DNA of 64,000 bases. Source: Anastrepha obliqua (taxonomy: Eukaryota > Arthropoda > Insecta > Diptera > Tephritidae). Each line of letters starts with the position of its first letter. Position 1 is the first letter of the stretch. The notes beneath the pieces are model-generated. The model saw only the letters and a list, made by a program, of their open reading frames with translations. It was not told where the DNA came from and ran no database searches. Both the position numbers and the translations under genes were made by a program. The stretch is from the NCBI RefSeq assembly GCF_027943255.1, contig NC_072893.1:8804001-8868000 (forward strand), read 5' to 3'. This document shows, in pieces, positions 9,965 to 20,869 of the stretch.

Positions 9965-10185
9965 ATCGAATACTTTCAGATTTGGAGCGTTTGTATCCAT
10001 TAAGACAACATGACCCAGTCAACAAAGCCGCTGGATCATTATTCGCTGCACTATGTCTATGTTGCCGTAAATTCGTTTCTTACATGAAGCTATTTCAAAT
10101 TTCTTCTTTAAAGTTTCAAACGTTAGTTGCCCCATCCATTTATTTCATCCCCTCCATCATATTTACTCCGATAGCCGTTACGGTG

Positions 10186-10850
10186 CATTCGAAATTAGTC
10201 AGGGAATGTCTGGTTTCACTTTCGATTACATCCGAATTCTTTGACATAAGACTAATCTGGTTTCATCATAGCGACATTGCAGGTAACTGCGAAGCGGACG
10301 AGCGGACAAATCAAGGGACCTCTGAGGTAGTTTCCCCGCGAAACGAGAGGATCGGGATTAACTTGCACTCTTTTCCTGGAACTATGGGCCTCGCGTCAAC
10401 TCAACGAGCGCTGGACAAGTAGACAAACTTGTAAGGTCGCAAGATCTTTCTGAGACCACGTGTGGGATGTTCGAGGGATATGCTGCGGATAACAAAACCT
10501 CAACTCTCAAACTTCGTGGGTGTCCTCACGGGGCACTATCCGCGAGCTACGCACGCCGTGAGACTTGGAATTATTTCAAGTCCTTTTTGCATCAGCTGTA
10601 TGGGAGACTCTGCATCTTCTCCTTAAATGCCCCGCTCTAGCAGGATTAAGATTTAAGCATCTCGGCTCTCACTTCTTTTCTACGCCTGCTGATGTAGCAG
10701 GCCTTGATGTCAAAAATTTGATACCAGCATAAAGCGGCTAACAGTACCGCAAATTAGTCACCGTTCGTAAGCCACAAATACTCAACCTCCTCCTGCATCC
10801 CCTTCATTCTCTCCTCTCTCTCCTTTCACAAAAGATGAACTGAAATTCTT
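10186..10850 (+). pseudogene. LINE RNase H and C-terminal domain, 3' end
   Basis: The plus strand reads SKLVRECLVSLSITSEF, RLIWFHHSDIAGNCEADE (RNase H catalytic HSxxxGNxxAD block, with WVPGH altered to WFHH), then the tail TKPQLSNFVGVLTGHYPRA, THAVRLGI and CPALAGLRFKHLGSHFF. A stop near 10731 ends it, followed by a pyrimidine-rich 3' UTR. It directly precedes exon 2 of the F-box gene. Frame changes show decay. Confidence 0.75.
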
Positions 10851-10963
10851 CGTCCAAGTGGCCCACTTTCTGGGCAACCATTATAACCTAACCTCACCTG
10901 CCCCACCCAAAGTCACTTTCAGTATTCACTTTCAATTGCCCTTTCTATGTTTCTTTTCCTTAG

Positions 10964-11712
10964 GTAGAAGTTTGATAGACCTCTGCCGACTCACTGAGCT
11001 ACACATTCACACCAACAAATTCATAGATTCGGAAAATTTGATTCACACCACCTACCACAATCCATTGCGAGTGCTAGTAATTCCTAATGATCCGGGAGTA
11101 TTCTCCGAAAAGTACGCGTTTGAAATGGTCGAAAACTTAAAGTATCTCGAGGAGCTTGTGGTTGAGTATAATCACTGCAAATCTTGGCAATTGATTGGCA
11201 CTTTACCCCTACTTAAGAAGCTTGAGATTTGGGATTTCGTTATTCACGTATGTGATTCATGCGCAGAGAAACCCGATTTATATGAAACGTGCGCTCCCAA
11301 CCACGACAAAATCATATTTGATGAACTGCGCAAAAGAAATCAATTAGAGGAGCTCATTTTCTGTGATGGTGCTCTAACTGATTTTCACCTAAACGGAATT
11401 TCTGAATTGAGAAGCTTGCGGGTATTAAAATTTTCGCGCGCGGCTATGCCACACGAAGTCTCGCTAGATATATTTAAAGAATTGATCAATTTGGAAGAAC
11501 TGCATATCGATGGCGGCCGAAAAATAATTGCAGAAGAATCACTCGAATTTATAAAAAATTGTCAAAAATTAAGAGTCATACATTTTTGGTACGCAGCTGG
11601 CATAAATGCGAACTTTATTTCGAACGCAAATGATATCGTAAGTAAAAGGAAGTCGTCTACGGTCAAACCTTTAACGCTGGGATTCAGCTTTATCACGAAA
11701 ACGATGATAAGG
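10964..11712 (+). CDS. F-box/LRR protein, exon 2
   Basis: Acceptor TTCCTTAG at 10963; donor AGG|GTGAGT at 11712/11713. Encodes about 250 residues of degenerate leucine-rich repeats: LTELHIHTNKFID, LKYLEELVVEYN, LPLLKKLEIWDF, NQLEELIFCDGALTD, LRSLRVLKFSRA and LINLEELHIDGG. No stops. The reading frame is phase 1 in and phase 0 out. Confidence 0.88.
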
Positions 11713-11924
11713 GTGAGTACTGAAAAAGTTATACGCTACGTGAAATTCACTTAAAGGTAATGGTATTTCTTAATTTCATTACTTTCTGTGTCATTTTTAA
11801 ATTTTCACTTTCTATGTCTTCAATTGGGTAAGTTGGGCATGAAACCATTTGAGTTTATACGTAAGTTTAAAATTTAGATTTAATATATGTAACTAGTAAC
11901 AACATTCTGACCCAGCCCAGCGGA

Positions 11925-13495
11925 GGATAAGGATGCAATTAAGAACCTGAAGCTCAACAAAGCTGCGGGCGAATATGGTATACAGCCTGAACTAATAACT
12001 GCCGACCCGCAAATATCAGCGGAAATTCTTCATCCTCACATCACCGCCACCTGAGCAAGGAAAAGCTGTCTTCGTCTTGGACAAAATGCATCATAGAGTA
12101 GCTGCCCAATGCAAAATTGTCCTCGTCGCCATCGTTCTTGATGACGTCATGAGCCAACTGACCCTGCACAAAAAAGGCATCATGAGAACCTGGACCTTGC
12201 CGATAACATCTGACTCCTCTCTCACAAACTCTCTGACAAGCAAACGCACTGTCGGAGGTCGACATCGCCAAGATCAAAGCTATGAGAGTCAGCCACAATA
12301 AAACAAAACCTATAATAGTTGACGGGTGTCCGGTGAAATTTGTCAAAAGCTCCTGCTACCTCGGCTGCACTATGACGGCAAACGGTGGAATAGCTGAAGA
12401 TGTCAACAGCAGGTTAAACAAAGCATACAGTATGGGGGAGTTCCCAAATGTCCAAGCCCACTAAACTACGAATATTCCGCTCATTCTCTAACACCATCAC
12501 ACAGAGGCTGCACTCCTTCATCAACAAAAGCCTCCGCATCATCTGCAGAATATTCTGGCCAAACACCATCAGTAACGACGCACTGTGAAGATTAACGAAC
12601 GAGGAACGCATCCTTGGGCAAATCAAACGCAGAAAGTGGCGATGGATAGGTCACACATTGAGAAAACCACCAGATAGCATTACGAGAATTGCTCTGAACT
12701 GGAACCCGCAAGGGCTTCAATACAAGGCCAATTCTCATAAAAGTCGTCAATCGAAAAGAAAAAAATATATATGACAGTGCACAGCACATGACGAAAGAGC
12801 TGGCATTCCAATGGACAGCCCACGCATTTGAGAAGTTATCACCGCGGTTAACTCTTTTCAAAATAGCATGGCTCCTGGAGACGAGAACACCTCGTCTGAA
12901 TTCTTGAAAGCAAATCCCGAGGACCGCGCGGGATTAATACACCTATTGACTTTGAAATTCTGGGCAACATGTGACTTGCCTGAAGAACTGAAGAAAGGCA
13001 ATCTGACGGAATGTAAGAACTGGAGGGGCATTACCTTGCCCAATGTGATCAACAAAATAATCGCACAAATCATAAACAGAAGACTTTCTGGAACAGGCGA
13101 GCTTCACAGCGAACCGTTAATGCTTCGACCACATCAACAGTCTTCGAGTTATTGTTGAAAAGAAATTTGAGTGGAAGATCGCGCTCTTCCAAAAGGTGTT
13201 CAATTCTTTACTTCACGGCGCTATTCGTTATGACCTCGAGTGCAAAGCGGTCCCATCGAAACTGATTCAGCTCATCGAGGCACTTTACACGTACGAAAGC
13301 TGTCGGATAATGCATGAGAAACTTCTGGCTGACAAAATCAAAGTAGTAGGACGTTTCGACAAGGATGTGTTTGCTCGCTACTTCTCGTTAACATCATTTT
13401 GGACGTAGTCATGAAAAACGCCTGGTTATCAGGAGGGGACTGGGGACTGCAAGGGCGCCTAGCAGATCTGGACTATCTTCATATGACGGCGAAGA
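11925..13495 (+). pseudogene. RTE/Jockey-like LINE fragments, rearranged
   Basis: Plus-strand non-LTR reverse transcriptase pieces in intron 2. First comes an N-terminal block (AIKNLKLNKAAGEYGIQPEL). Then a C-terminal piece from about 12282 carries VSHNKTKPIIVDGCPVKFVK, CYLGCTMTANGGIAEDVNS and the [18 protein letters not shown] tail in shifted frames. Then, from 12868, an RT N-terminal to middle part: GNLTECKNWRGITLPNVINK, VPSKLIQLIEALYTY and GLQGRLADLDY, where the YADD site is lost. The order is C-terminal before RT core, so at least two copies or a rearrangement are present. Clade assignment is by motif memory. Confidence 0.7.
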
Positions 13496-13539
13496 TTCAA
13501 GCACAAAAGTTTTCTCTAACTCCGCCAATGTATCTATTT

Positions 13540-13903
13540 TCCCAAAATTGCCAAAGACTGCTAGTGTTTTGCGATCCTACAGGCATGCAAAATGCTTAGG
13601 AAACGTAAGAGCGTGAGAGATACTGATAGTCAAGCCGCGATAATGGCTCTGACGACGCCATGGTCCAAACTAGTCAACTCCAGTGAGGCGGAGATCCAAT
13701 CTCTTGGGTGTGCAGGTAACATTTCTCTGGTCTGGATCCCAGGACTTAAGAACATAGTGAAATTGGTGATGAACTTGTCAGGAAGAGGTCCACTGAATTG
13801 GTCTCAGAGACCTTTCATTCGGTTATTAGCATCCCGTTGCCTGCTGTTAAAAGGGAATTTCAAAACTTATTTCTCAAGACTTACACTTACCAGTGTGCTA
13901 TAA
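13540..13903 (+). pseudogene. RNase H-bearing LINE fragment
   Basis: The plus strand reads DTDSQAAIMALTTPWSK (RNase H Asp block) and CAGNISLVWIPGLKNIV (the WIPGH block with His changed to Leu). This is the catalytic half of a LINE RNase H. It abuts the RTE-like fragment on its left and ends at a stop near 13903. Confidence 0.7.
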
Positions 13904-13924
13904 ATTTCAGCTGCAGGTAATCGA

Positions 13925-14670
13925 TTATTTTAGAAAAACTTCAGTCAAAACCAACTCTGACGACGCCATACAAACGTGGCGAACTAGAATTTGCAAAACA
14001 AGACATGTCGTGGTCCGATGAAGAGAAAAATTTAATATTTTCGGACGAAAAACGTTCAACGTCGATGATCCGACTTGTTTAAATTATTAAAAATATCGTT
14101 TGAAAAGCCTTGAGTATTCTTTCACCAAGCGAAACTTTTGAAGTGGCTCTTTGGTCGCGACCACAGAAAAAATGATTCATTACAATTCAGTCATCACAAA
14201 ATGAAAAGGCACAACTAAGCTGACATGGCTACAAAACATAACTGAAGGCTTTAGGAAGCTTAAAATAAAAAAACTGGAATAAGGTAGCCATTGGCGAGTT
14301 AAATGGGAGAGGATCGTTGAAGAAGCTGCAGCTCACCGCGAGCTGTACTGCTGATGGGTGATGATGATAATGAACTCAAATGGCTACATAAATTTATAGC
14401 ACAAAGTCTTGATTAACTTTAAAGAGGATGTAATGCCTCATTTTAGTTGACTAACACAGACATACTTGCCAGCCGAAGTTGACTTGCGGAGAAACAGATT
14501 CAAGTATTTGAGTGAACATCACGGTCCCCAAACTAGGGTCCGATCGAGGACATGTGGAGGATTATTCATCGTCGAGAATACACTGGAAGGTTTAAGCTTC
14601 AGTTCTTTAATAAGGTATGCAAAGTGGTTATGAGGGAATAGTCGCGAATTCCACTTTCGTACTATCAAAA
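13925..14670 (+). pseudogene. Tc1-like transposase relic
   Basis: Degenerate plus-strand Tc1 family protein. The first catalytic block is MSWSDEEKNLIFSDEKRFNV near 14010-14070, and a late block GPIEDMWRIIHRREYTGRFK is near 14535-14595 (the NPIENLWG-type region). Many stops and frame changes lie between. A GTGCCTTTAAT(C/T)GAATTTC motif occurs twice in the same orientation (about 14802 and 14980) and may derive from the element end. Confidence 0.6.
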
Positions 14671-15054
14671 TGTCCGTGCTTCGATACCAAAACGGACCTT
14701 TGAAGGGATAAATAAAACTAAGGACTGGACTTTCTATTCATTTTATGTAACCAATATTTGGCATGTTTTTCTGAATAATTTCTTTGTTGTGGAAGCAGTG
14801 CCTTTAATCGAATTTCCTATTAAATTTGGTTGTGTTTAAGAAAAAATAGTATTTCAAGTTCTCATTGTGTGTAAATTTAATTTTTTATTTTTTGAGCTCC
14901 TAATGAAACTCGCTACAGATTGTAAAAAAAATATGTTTTTTAGTGTTTTTATTCAAAGTACTTCAGGAAAAACAAGGTGCCTTTAATTGAATTTCGAGGA
15001 GTGTATATGTATATGTGAATATGGACTTATTAATTAACTTATTGCTATTTCCAG

Positions 15055-15206
15055 GGTTTGTGTATTCGGACACCAGTTGTGCATATAAGAATTACGATAT
15101 TAAGAAGGAAATTTGTTGCTGCAGAAGAATCGTATTTGAAAAGTGAGGAGGAATGTGTGAGCCAATCGGATGTACAAGGAGATTTGTTGAAGAGGAAATT
15201 TTCAGT
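15055..15206 (+). CDS. F-box/LRR protein, exon 3
   Basis: Acceptor TATTTCCAG at 15054; donor CAGT|GTGAGT. Encodes 50 residues plus two bases: GLCIRTPVVHIRITILRRKF, then an acidic stretch (EESYLKSEEE). It joins exon 2 in phase 0 and exon 4 in phase 2 with no stop, which supports the exon. The homology is weak. Confidence 0.7.
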
Positions 15207-15266
15207 GTGAGTAGTTGGACAAATATTTGAAAACTATTTTTTAATTATCCTCTGCTTTATATTTAG

Positions 15267-15366
15267 CATGAATATGGTAGCCGAAGAGAGGGAAGTTGAT
15301 ATGGAAATCATTCGTGGAATCGCAGCAAGGGCAGAGTCAGAGGAGGGAAGTGAAGAGAACGAATAA
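15267..15366 (+). CDS. F-box/LRR protein, exon 4 (terminal)
   Basis: After a 60-bp intron (GTGAGT...ATTTAG) the frame continues with VMNMVAEEREVDMEII and ends EGSEENE before TAA at 15364-15366. The acidic C-terminus has no recognised domain. Confidence 0.7.
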
Positions 15367-15457
15367 GAACACAACAGTTGAAGGAAAAGGGCCCTGAAAT
15401 TTGATTTAAAAGATAAAGAGGTTATAAATAATTTGAATATTATACAGCAAAACGAAA

Positions 15458-15463
15458 AATAAA
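15458..15463 (+). terminator. Candidate polyadenylation signal of the F-box gene
   Basis: AATAAA about 92 bp after the stop codon, followed by an A-rich run. Confidence 0.5.
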
Positions 15464-15599
15464 CAAAAAAAGCAAGCAAGACAAAACTTTTGAAAGTTAA
15501 AAGTTTTGTGTACCTCGTATTTTGGATATTTGTGGTTTACGTCTTGATGTATTTCCACAAATGGAGGAGCGTACATTCAAAACGACAGATGTTTTTCTA

Positions 15600-15905
15600 T
15601 GAACGACTTTTTTATGAGGCAACAATAAGGCAACATTCATTAATATTTTGTTGAAAAGCCTTTTTGCTTTATTACTGCTGTACAGTGTCTTTGCTTCTGC
15701 TTACTGAGTGCATTTTTCACGTCACTCCAAAGATGTTCCACTGAATTTAAGGCGACACTCAAAGATAACCAACGCAAAACAATGATCAAACTGTTTTCAG
15801 AAAAACTTTTTGGCCATACGAGATGTGTGCTTCGCATGATTGTCTTGTTGACCGACAAATTCTTTTCTGCATAAGGCAGCATTGCATTTTGAAGTATCTG
15901 AACGT
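15600..15905 (-). pseudogene. Tc1-like transposase C-terminal relic
   Basis: The minus strand reads AMLPYAEKNLSVN, WPKSFSENSLIIVLRWLSLS and SVEHLWSDVKNALSKQKQR. This is the region around the last catalytic residue of Tc1-like transposases, whose usual form is [15 protein letters not shown]. The catalytic Asp of the second block is not preserved. It is short and has frame changes. Confidence 0.6.
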
Positions 15906-16240
15906 ACTTGGTATAGATAGACTAGATGGCGTCTTCGAAGGTTCTTGGTCTTCCTGTACGCGGACGGTCTCACGGTTCAACCACCGTCTTTAAAGCGACG
16001 GAACCAATCTCGGCACGTTGTTTCATTTAAAGCACCATCTTCATAAACTTTTTGTAGATCTCGATGTCTCGATGGGCTTCAGCCGCCGTTTTTTTTTTTC
16101 GAACGAAAGAGGAAAATCAACACTTCCCGCAAATGACGACTGTTCGGCACAAAATCAGGCATTTTCACAAAACCAAATTACTAATGTTCGACACATTTCA
16201 TTTACCATATGTCTAAGCTTGGTTTATGACGTTTAGGTTA
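15906..16240 (-). pseudogene. mariner-type N-terminal (DNA-binding) relic
   Basis: The minus strand reads QKVYEDGALNETTCRDWFRR then FKDGG, followed by a Arg/Pro-rich stretch: the paired-like helix-turn-helix region of mariner transposases. It directly adjoins the Tc1-type C-terminal relic at 15600-15905 in the same orientation, giving an apparent chimera of two families. Confidence 0.55.
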
Positions 16241-16299
16241 TGTCAGAATCGACTAGCACACACTGGTGGCGGCATCTATTGACAAACAGCGGGAACATA

Positions 16300-16960
16300 G
16301 TTGCGCTCCTAATATTTTGTCCAAAAGCATTTTGTACAAATATTTTTTTAACAAACTAATTTTTTTTTAAGATTTATTTACTTACAAAGAAATTTTACAA
16401 AGAAACATTTACAAAAAAAAAAAAATATTTTTTTACAAGGAAAAAAAATGTTTCTCTTTTTTTACAAAGAAAAAAATATATTTTTACAAGGAAAAAAAAT
16501 GGTTCACTTTTTTTTACAAAGAAAAAATTTTTACAAAGAAAAAAATTTTTACGAAGAAAAATTTTTGATTAATATATTTTATCCAAAAAAATGTTTTACA
16601 CATTGTTTAACACTTTTTTTTACCAATAAATTTTTTACCAAAATAATTTTTTTTTAATATTCAGTTGCTTGCTTTGTTCAGTTCTTACCTTCTCGTGAAG
16701 CTTAAAAAAGAGCTAAAAAATTGGAAAAATACTAAAAAAATGTATTTCCACAGAAGTTTTTAACAAAAAAAAATTTTTAGAAACTTTAGAAAAAATTGGT
16801 ATTTTACAAAGAATTTTTTTTAATATAATATATTTTATCCAAAAACATTTTGTGCGTATTTTTTTACCAATATAATTTTGTTTTTTAAAAACAAGGAAAG
16901 TATTGCTGTGTAAAAAAACTCTACACCAGCATTGAATAAATCACAAAATAATTTTTTGTT
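16300..16960. repeat. A/T-rich low-complexity repeat block
   Basis: Irregular repeats of TTTTTACAAAGAAAAA-like units with long T and A runs. Small apparent ORFs here are composed only of Phe, Lys, Asn and Tyr codons and are not genes. Confidence 0.75.
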
Positions 16961-18735
16961 TGTTTTTCAACATTTTCTCAGTGTGCTTTTTGTTATACTC
17001 GAAAAATATTTGGATAGGTTGAGTTGGATTCGCTCATTTATACTCCTATTGGCTCTTTGCGATTAGAGAAATCGGACAACAATCAAGCTAACCTCTCTGA
17101 AAATATTAACATTTACATGTTCACATATGTACTTCCACATGATAATAATGTAAAATGTAAGCTTCCTCTTCTTCTTCTTACTAAAATATAAATTTTTTTT
17201 TTTTTTTTGAATTTTCGAAACCTTTTTTTATATGAAAAGCTATTGTCCTATTAAATCCAGTTGAAAAAGTAGCCTGCATTGGTTGCTGTCCAACATCATT
17301 CATCTCCAAATCAAATTTAATGAAGCCTAATGAAATGTGTGCACTCAGTAAAGTTTGTTGCCGCTAAAGCTGTTTCAGTAGATAATAAAATGTGTACGAG
17401 TATAGCAGAAGTTTTCAGTGCATGTGACTTTTTTATACATATCTGCATATGGCACAGTTATATTGATCATTTTTGTTGTCAAATACTGATTATCGTCATC
17501 ACTATCACGTCCGAATTGTCAAACATCAAATTTGAATGAATTTCGTCGAAGTGTTAGTGAGCCAAACGCCATTATGCGATGCTGATTGGAGTGGCCTAAG
17601 GATTGGAGTGGTGGCTCGGCGAAGAGTGCTGTGTTGAGCAACTGACTGTTGAGTGCTGGAAGGTGAAGTGACCTCACGGCCAACAGTGGCAGGTAGTTCG
17701 TGTGCAAACAAATTTGGAAAGCAATTTCCTATTTTCGTAATCGAAACCATCTAGTCAAATAACGGAAGCATCCGCAACGTGGCATAGCGATGATGCACTT
17801 TCAGCAGGGGGCAAGCGATTTGGTAATACTCAATTTAAAATGTGTTTTTTTTTCTGTTGACGACTTATTCAAAATGTTGCAGGGAAATTTGGTTTGACTG
17901 CATTTCGTTAGCCAAAAATTTTAAAATAACTAAATGGACAATGCATGTAGAATTAAATGTTGAATGAAAGCCTTGTTTTTTATAAAATACTTATCCTCAA
18001 TATTTTCATCCCATCATGATGCATCACTACGACACATCGCTGTAGCGCTTGATTCTTTTCCCATACTTTTCCTACATCCATGGAAACCTTAGATAAATTT
18101 CCACACAATCCCATGCATACCTATCTCCCTCTACTGCCATATATGGAGCGAAGCTGTACCAAGATAATAATAGGATGTGAAAATAAAAAAATGCAATTTA
18201 GTAAACTTTTTGCGTCAAGAAATGCGGAAGTTCTTGAATGGTATGTACCTAAACATTTCGCTCTATGCGCATGCATGAATGTTCGCCATACGCCAGTAGA
18301 CAACGAACTTTGTGACATTGTTCAAGTTTACATTTACCTTAAGGCACTCTCAATGCATATAACGGTGAATGTAGCATATAAAGCACACACTCCGCAATGT
18401 GGCGTCCAATGCGAAAGGGGCGAGGACAAATGCTAGCTTTTGCTCTGAAAGCAATTAAAAAACTCTGTTAGCCAGCAAAGAAGACGATGACAATGAAATT
18501 ATGTTTCCAACTAATGCACGTGAGTAAGTATTTACTTAAGAATATATGTGCGTTTACATATGCACAAGTGCATACATACTTACAGTGTACAGCAGAAGTC
18601 TTGATACTCTACCACTTCGAAGAAGTTTTATAAATATACCTATGTATCACGAAAGGTTTTGTGTATTTTAATATTTTATTAGAATTATTCCCATAAGTTT
18701 CCGTCCTTTCCGATCTTAGCCAAAGTTGCGAGTCA
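16961..18735. other. Non-coding spacer, nothing recognised
   Basis: No transposase, LINE or splice-supported exon was recognised. A 118-codon open frame at 18080-18436 has no family resemblance and no supporting signals. Confidence 0.4.
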
Positions 18736-19327
18736 TTGGTAGTCGAAAAAGTCTTTTCGTATTTCTAATCAAACTTCAACTCATTTTTTCTATATTTATG
18801 AACTTTATTAAACTAAATATGTACCATTTTGGTCGATCACCTTTTGCCATTTTTCTTCTAGAGACATTATTCCATCAGTGTAAAACTTTTGTGGTTTCTC
18901 GGCGAAAAACTGCGACAAGTAATTTTCACAGGCTTCTCTTGAAGCCAACTTTACTCAATTGCGGGAGTTCTGCATTCACCGAAACAAATGCTAGTCCGAT
19001 GGTGCAAGGTCAGGGCTATATGGTGGATGCATCAAAACTTCCCAGCCAAGCTCTCTGGCGATGTCACGGCAGCTTATGTGACGGTGCTGGTCAGTTTTTT
19101 CCATAATTTCAACGATAGGTCGCCCGGAGCGAGGTGCATCTTTCACATCGCAATTTCCAGAACGGAAGAGAGCGAACCATCGTTGTGCTACACGAACTAA
19201 TACAGCATCGTCTCCGTAAACTTCACAAATTGCATTGGTGGCTTGCGTGGCATTCTTCCCCTTTTTATACAAAAATTTCAAAATATAGCGAATTTCTTCA
19301 TTATTTTCACTAATTTTTGAACAGCTA

Positions 19328-20625
19328 CGAGGGGTGCCTTTTATATGTCGGGATTTGGCAACCCTGGTATTTCAATCTGGCAACTCACAGCTGTTTCGCA
19401 AAGTTTGACATTTTTTGGCTTTTACGTACTCAGAACGTTTTGAAATACCAGCGCTATTTGTGTTGTTTACAGTAACTTAAAAGATTCATCTCGGTCCAAG
19501 AATGGAATTAAATCGTAAACATTTTCGTGCGATTATTTTTTACAACTTTCGACGTGGATTAACTCAGCAACATTGCATGGATGAACTTAATTCATTTTTT
19601 GGCGATGAAGCTCCATCAAGGACCAGTGTTTATCGATGGTATGGTGAATTCAATCGTGGTCGTAGTTCACTCCAAGACGAATTTCGTGAAGGTCGTCCAA
19701 AATCAGTTGTTGTTCCGAAAACCATTGATGCTGTGCGCGAACTGATATTGCAAGATCGTCATGTGACCTATTGTGAGATTGAGACACTCTTAGGCATTAG
19801 TGGGACCAGCATACATTCAATATTGCATAAACATTTGACTGTCAAAAAAATTTGTTCGCGTTGGATCCCACACAATTTGTCAATCGCTCAAAAAAGGGCT
19901 CGTGTTGATTGGTCGAAGGAAATGGTCAAAAAATTCGATCGTGGGGCTTCGAAACACGTCTATGACATCGTGACAGGTGATGAATCATGGATTTACGCGT
20001 ATCAGCCCGAAAATAAACAGCAGTCGACTGTATGGGTGTTTCAAGATGAGCCAAATCCAACAAAAGTTGTTCGCGCACGAAGAACTTCCAAGCAAATGGT
20101 CGCCTGTTTTTTCGGAAAAACTGGACATGTCGCAACCGTACCACTAGAACAACGCAGAACAGTAAATTCTGAGTGGTACACAACCATTTGTTTGCCAGTT
20201 GTCTTCCAAGAAATTAGGAAAACCAATCGCCAAAGACGGATCACTCTTCACCAGGACAATGCGAGCTCTCACACATCGGCTCAAACAATTGCATTTTTGA
20301 GCACCCAAAACATTGAATTAATGGGTCATCCGCCGTATAGTTGTGACTTGGCACCGAATGACTTCTTTTTATTCCCGTACGTAAAAACCAAACTGAGAGG
20401 TCAACATTTTTCGACACCTGAAGAAGCGGTTGCGGCATTCAGAATGCATGTTTTAGAGGTACCTCATTCAGAGTGACAAAAGTGCTTTAACAATTGGTTC
20501 AAAGGCATGCAAAAGTGTACTCTTATAGATCTTCATGGAGAATATTTTGAAAAACAATAAAGTGATTTTCGATAATTAAAATTTGTTTTTGTTCTCTAAT
20601 CCCGACATATAAAAGGCACCCCTCG
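19328..20625 (+). mobile_element. Nearly intact mariner nested in an older mariner
   Basis: A 1,298-bp element with 28-bp identical inverted ends beginning CGAGGGGTGCCTTTTATA, flanked by TA on both sides (19326-19327 and 20626-20627). It is inserted in the 5' leader of the minus-strand mariner at 18736-20796. The near-perfect ends and almost open gene indicate a recent insertion relative to its surroundings. Confidence 0.95.
19502..20476 (+). CDS. mariner transposase, one premature stop near the C-terminus
   Basis: The open frame is 324 aa; mariner transposases are about 345. It binds the inverted ends and cuts and inserts at TA. N-terminal paired-like region: FRAIIFYNFRRGLTQQHC and APSRTSVYRWYGEF. 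Linker: the WIPHNL mariner signature. Catalytic D34D core: first Asp in TGDESWIYAY, second in LHQDNASSHT, third in YSCDLAPNDFF with exactly 34 residues between the last two. The usual YSPDLAPSD signature reads YSCDLAPND. A TGA at 20474-20476 stands where related proteins have Trp, and the frame stays open for another 28 codons to TAA at 20558-20560. Loss of these residues may or may not abolish activity. The subfamily is not assigned. Confidence 0.93.
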   Translation: MELNRKHFRAIIFYNFRRGLTQQHCMDELNSFFGDEAPSRTSVYRWYGEFNRGRSSLQDEFREGRPKSVVVPKTIDAVRELILQDRHVTYCEIETLLGISGTSIHSILHKHLTVKKICSRWIPHNLSIAQKRARVDWSKEMVKKFDRGASKHVYDIVTGDESWIYAYQPENKQQSTVWVFQDEPNPTKVVRARRTSKQMVACFFGKTGHVATVPLEQRRTVNSEWYTTICLPVVFQEIRKTNRQRRITLHQDNASSHTSAQTIAFLSTQNIELMGHPPYSCDLAPNDFFLFPYVKTKLRGQHFSTPEEAVAAFRMHVLEVPHSE

Positions 20626-20869
20626 TATAACTTTTTTTCAACTTCTCCGAATTTAATTTTTTTTTTTAAATGAAGCTTAAAATGTCACCTTTCTAATGAC
20701 CTTTCGATGACACAATGTGATTGGTAGCACTGAAGACAGATGACACTCCAACGACATCTATTGACAAAATACGAAAAGACTTTTTCGACTACCCAATATT
20801 TAAGCAATGAAATAATAGATGATATTATGTGAAATATGTGCCATTGGAAGCTACAACTTAACTCCATCT

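Larger units (their letters stand above)
18736..20796 (-). mobile_element. Older mariner, internally deleted, host of a nested mariner
   Basis: Ends TTGGTAGTCGAAAAAGTC (18736) and GACTTTTTCGACTACCCAA (to 20796) are inverted. TA follows on the right and a mutated dinucleotide lies on the left. Its minus-strand transposase keeps the N-terminal helix-turn-helix (FLYKKGKNATQATNAICEVY) and KDAPRSGRPIVE. It then jumps from CRDIARE directly to LGWEVLMHPPYSPDLAPSD, so the core was deleted. A second mariner (19328-20625) sits in its 5' leader. The full-length sister copy is at 35741-36999. Confidence 0.88.

Noticed and set aside
18080..18436. 118-codon plus-strand open frame.
   Set aside because: No family resemblance, splice sites or supporting neighbour signals.
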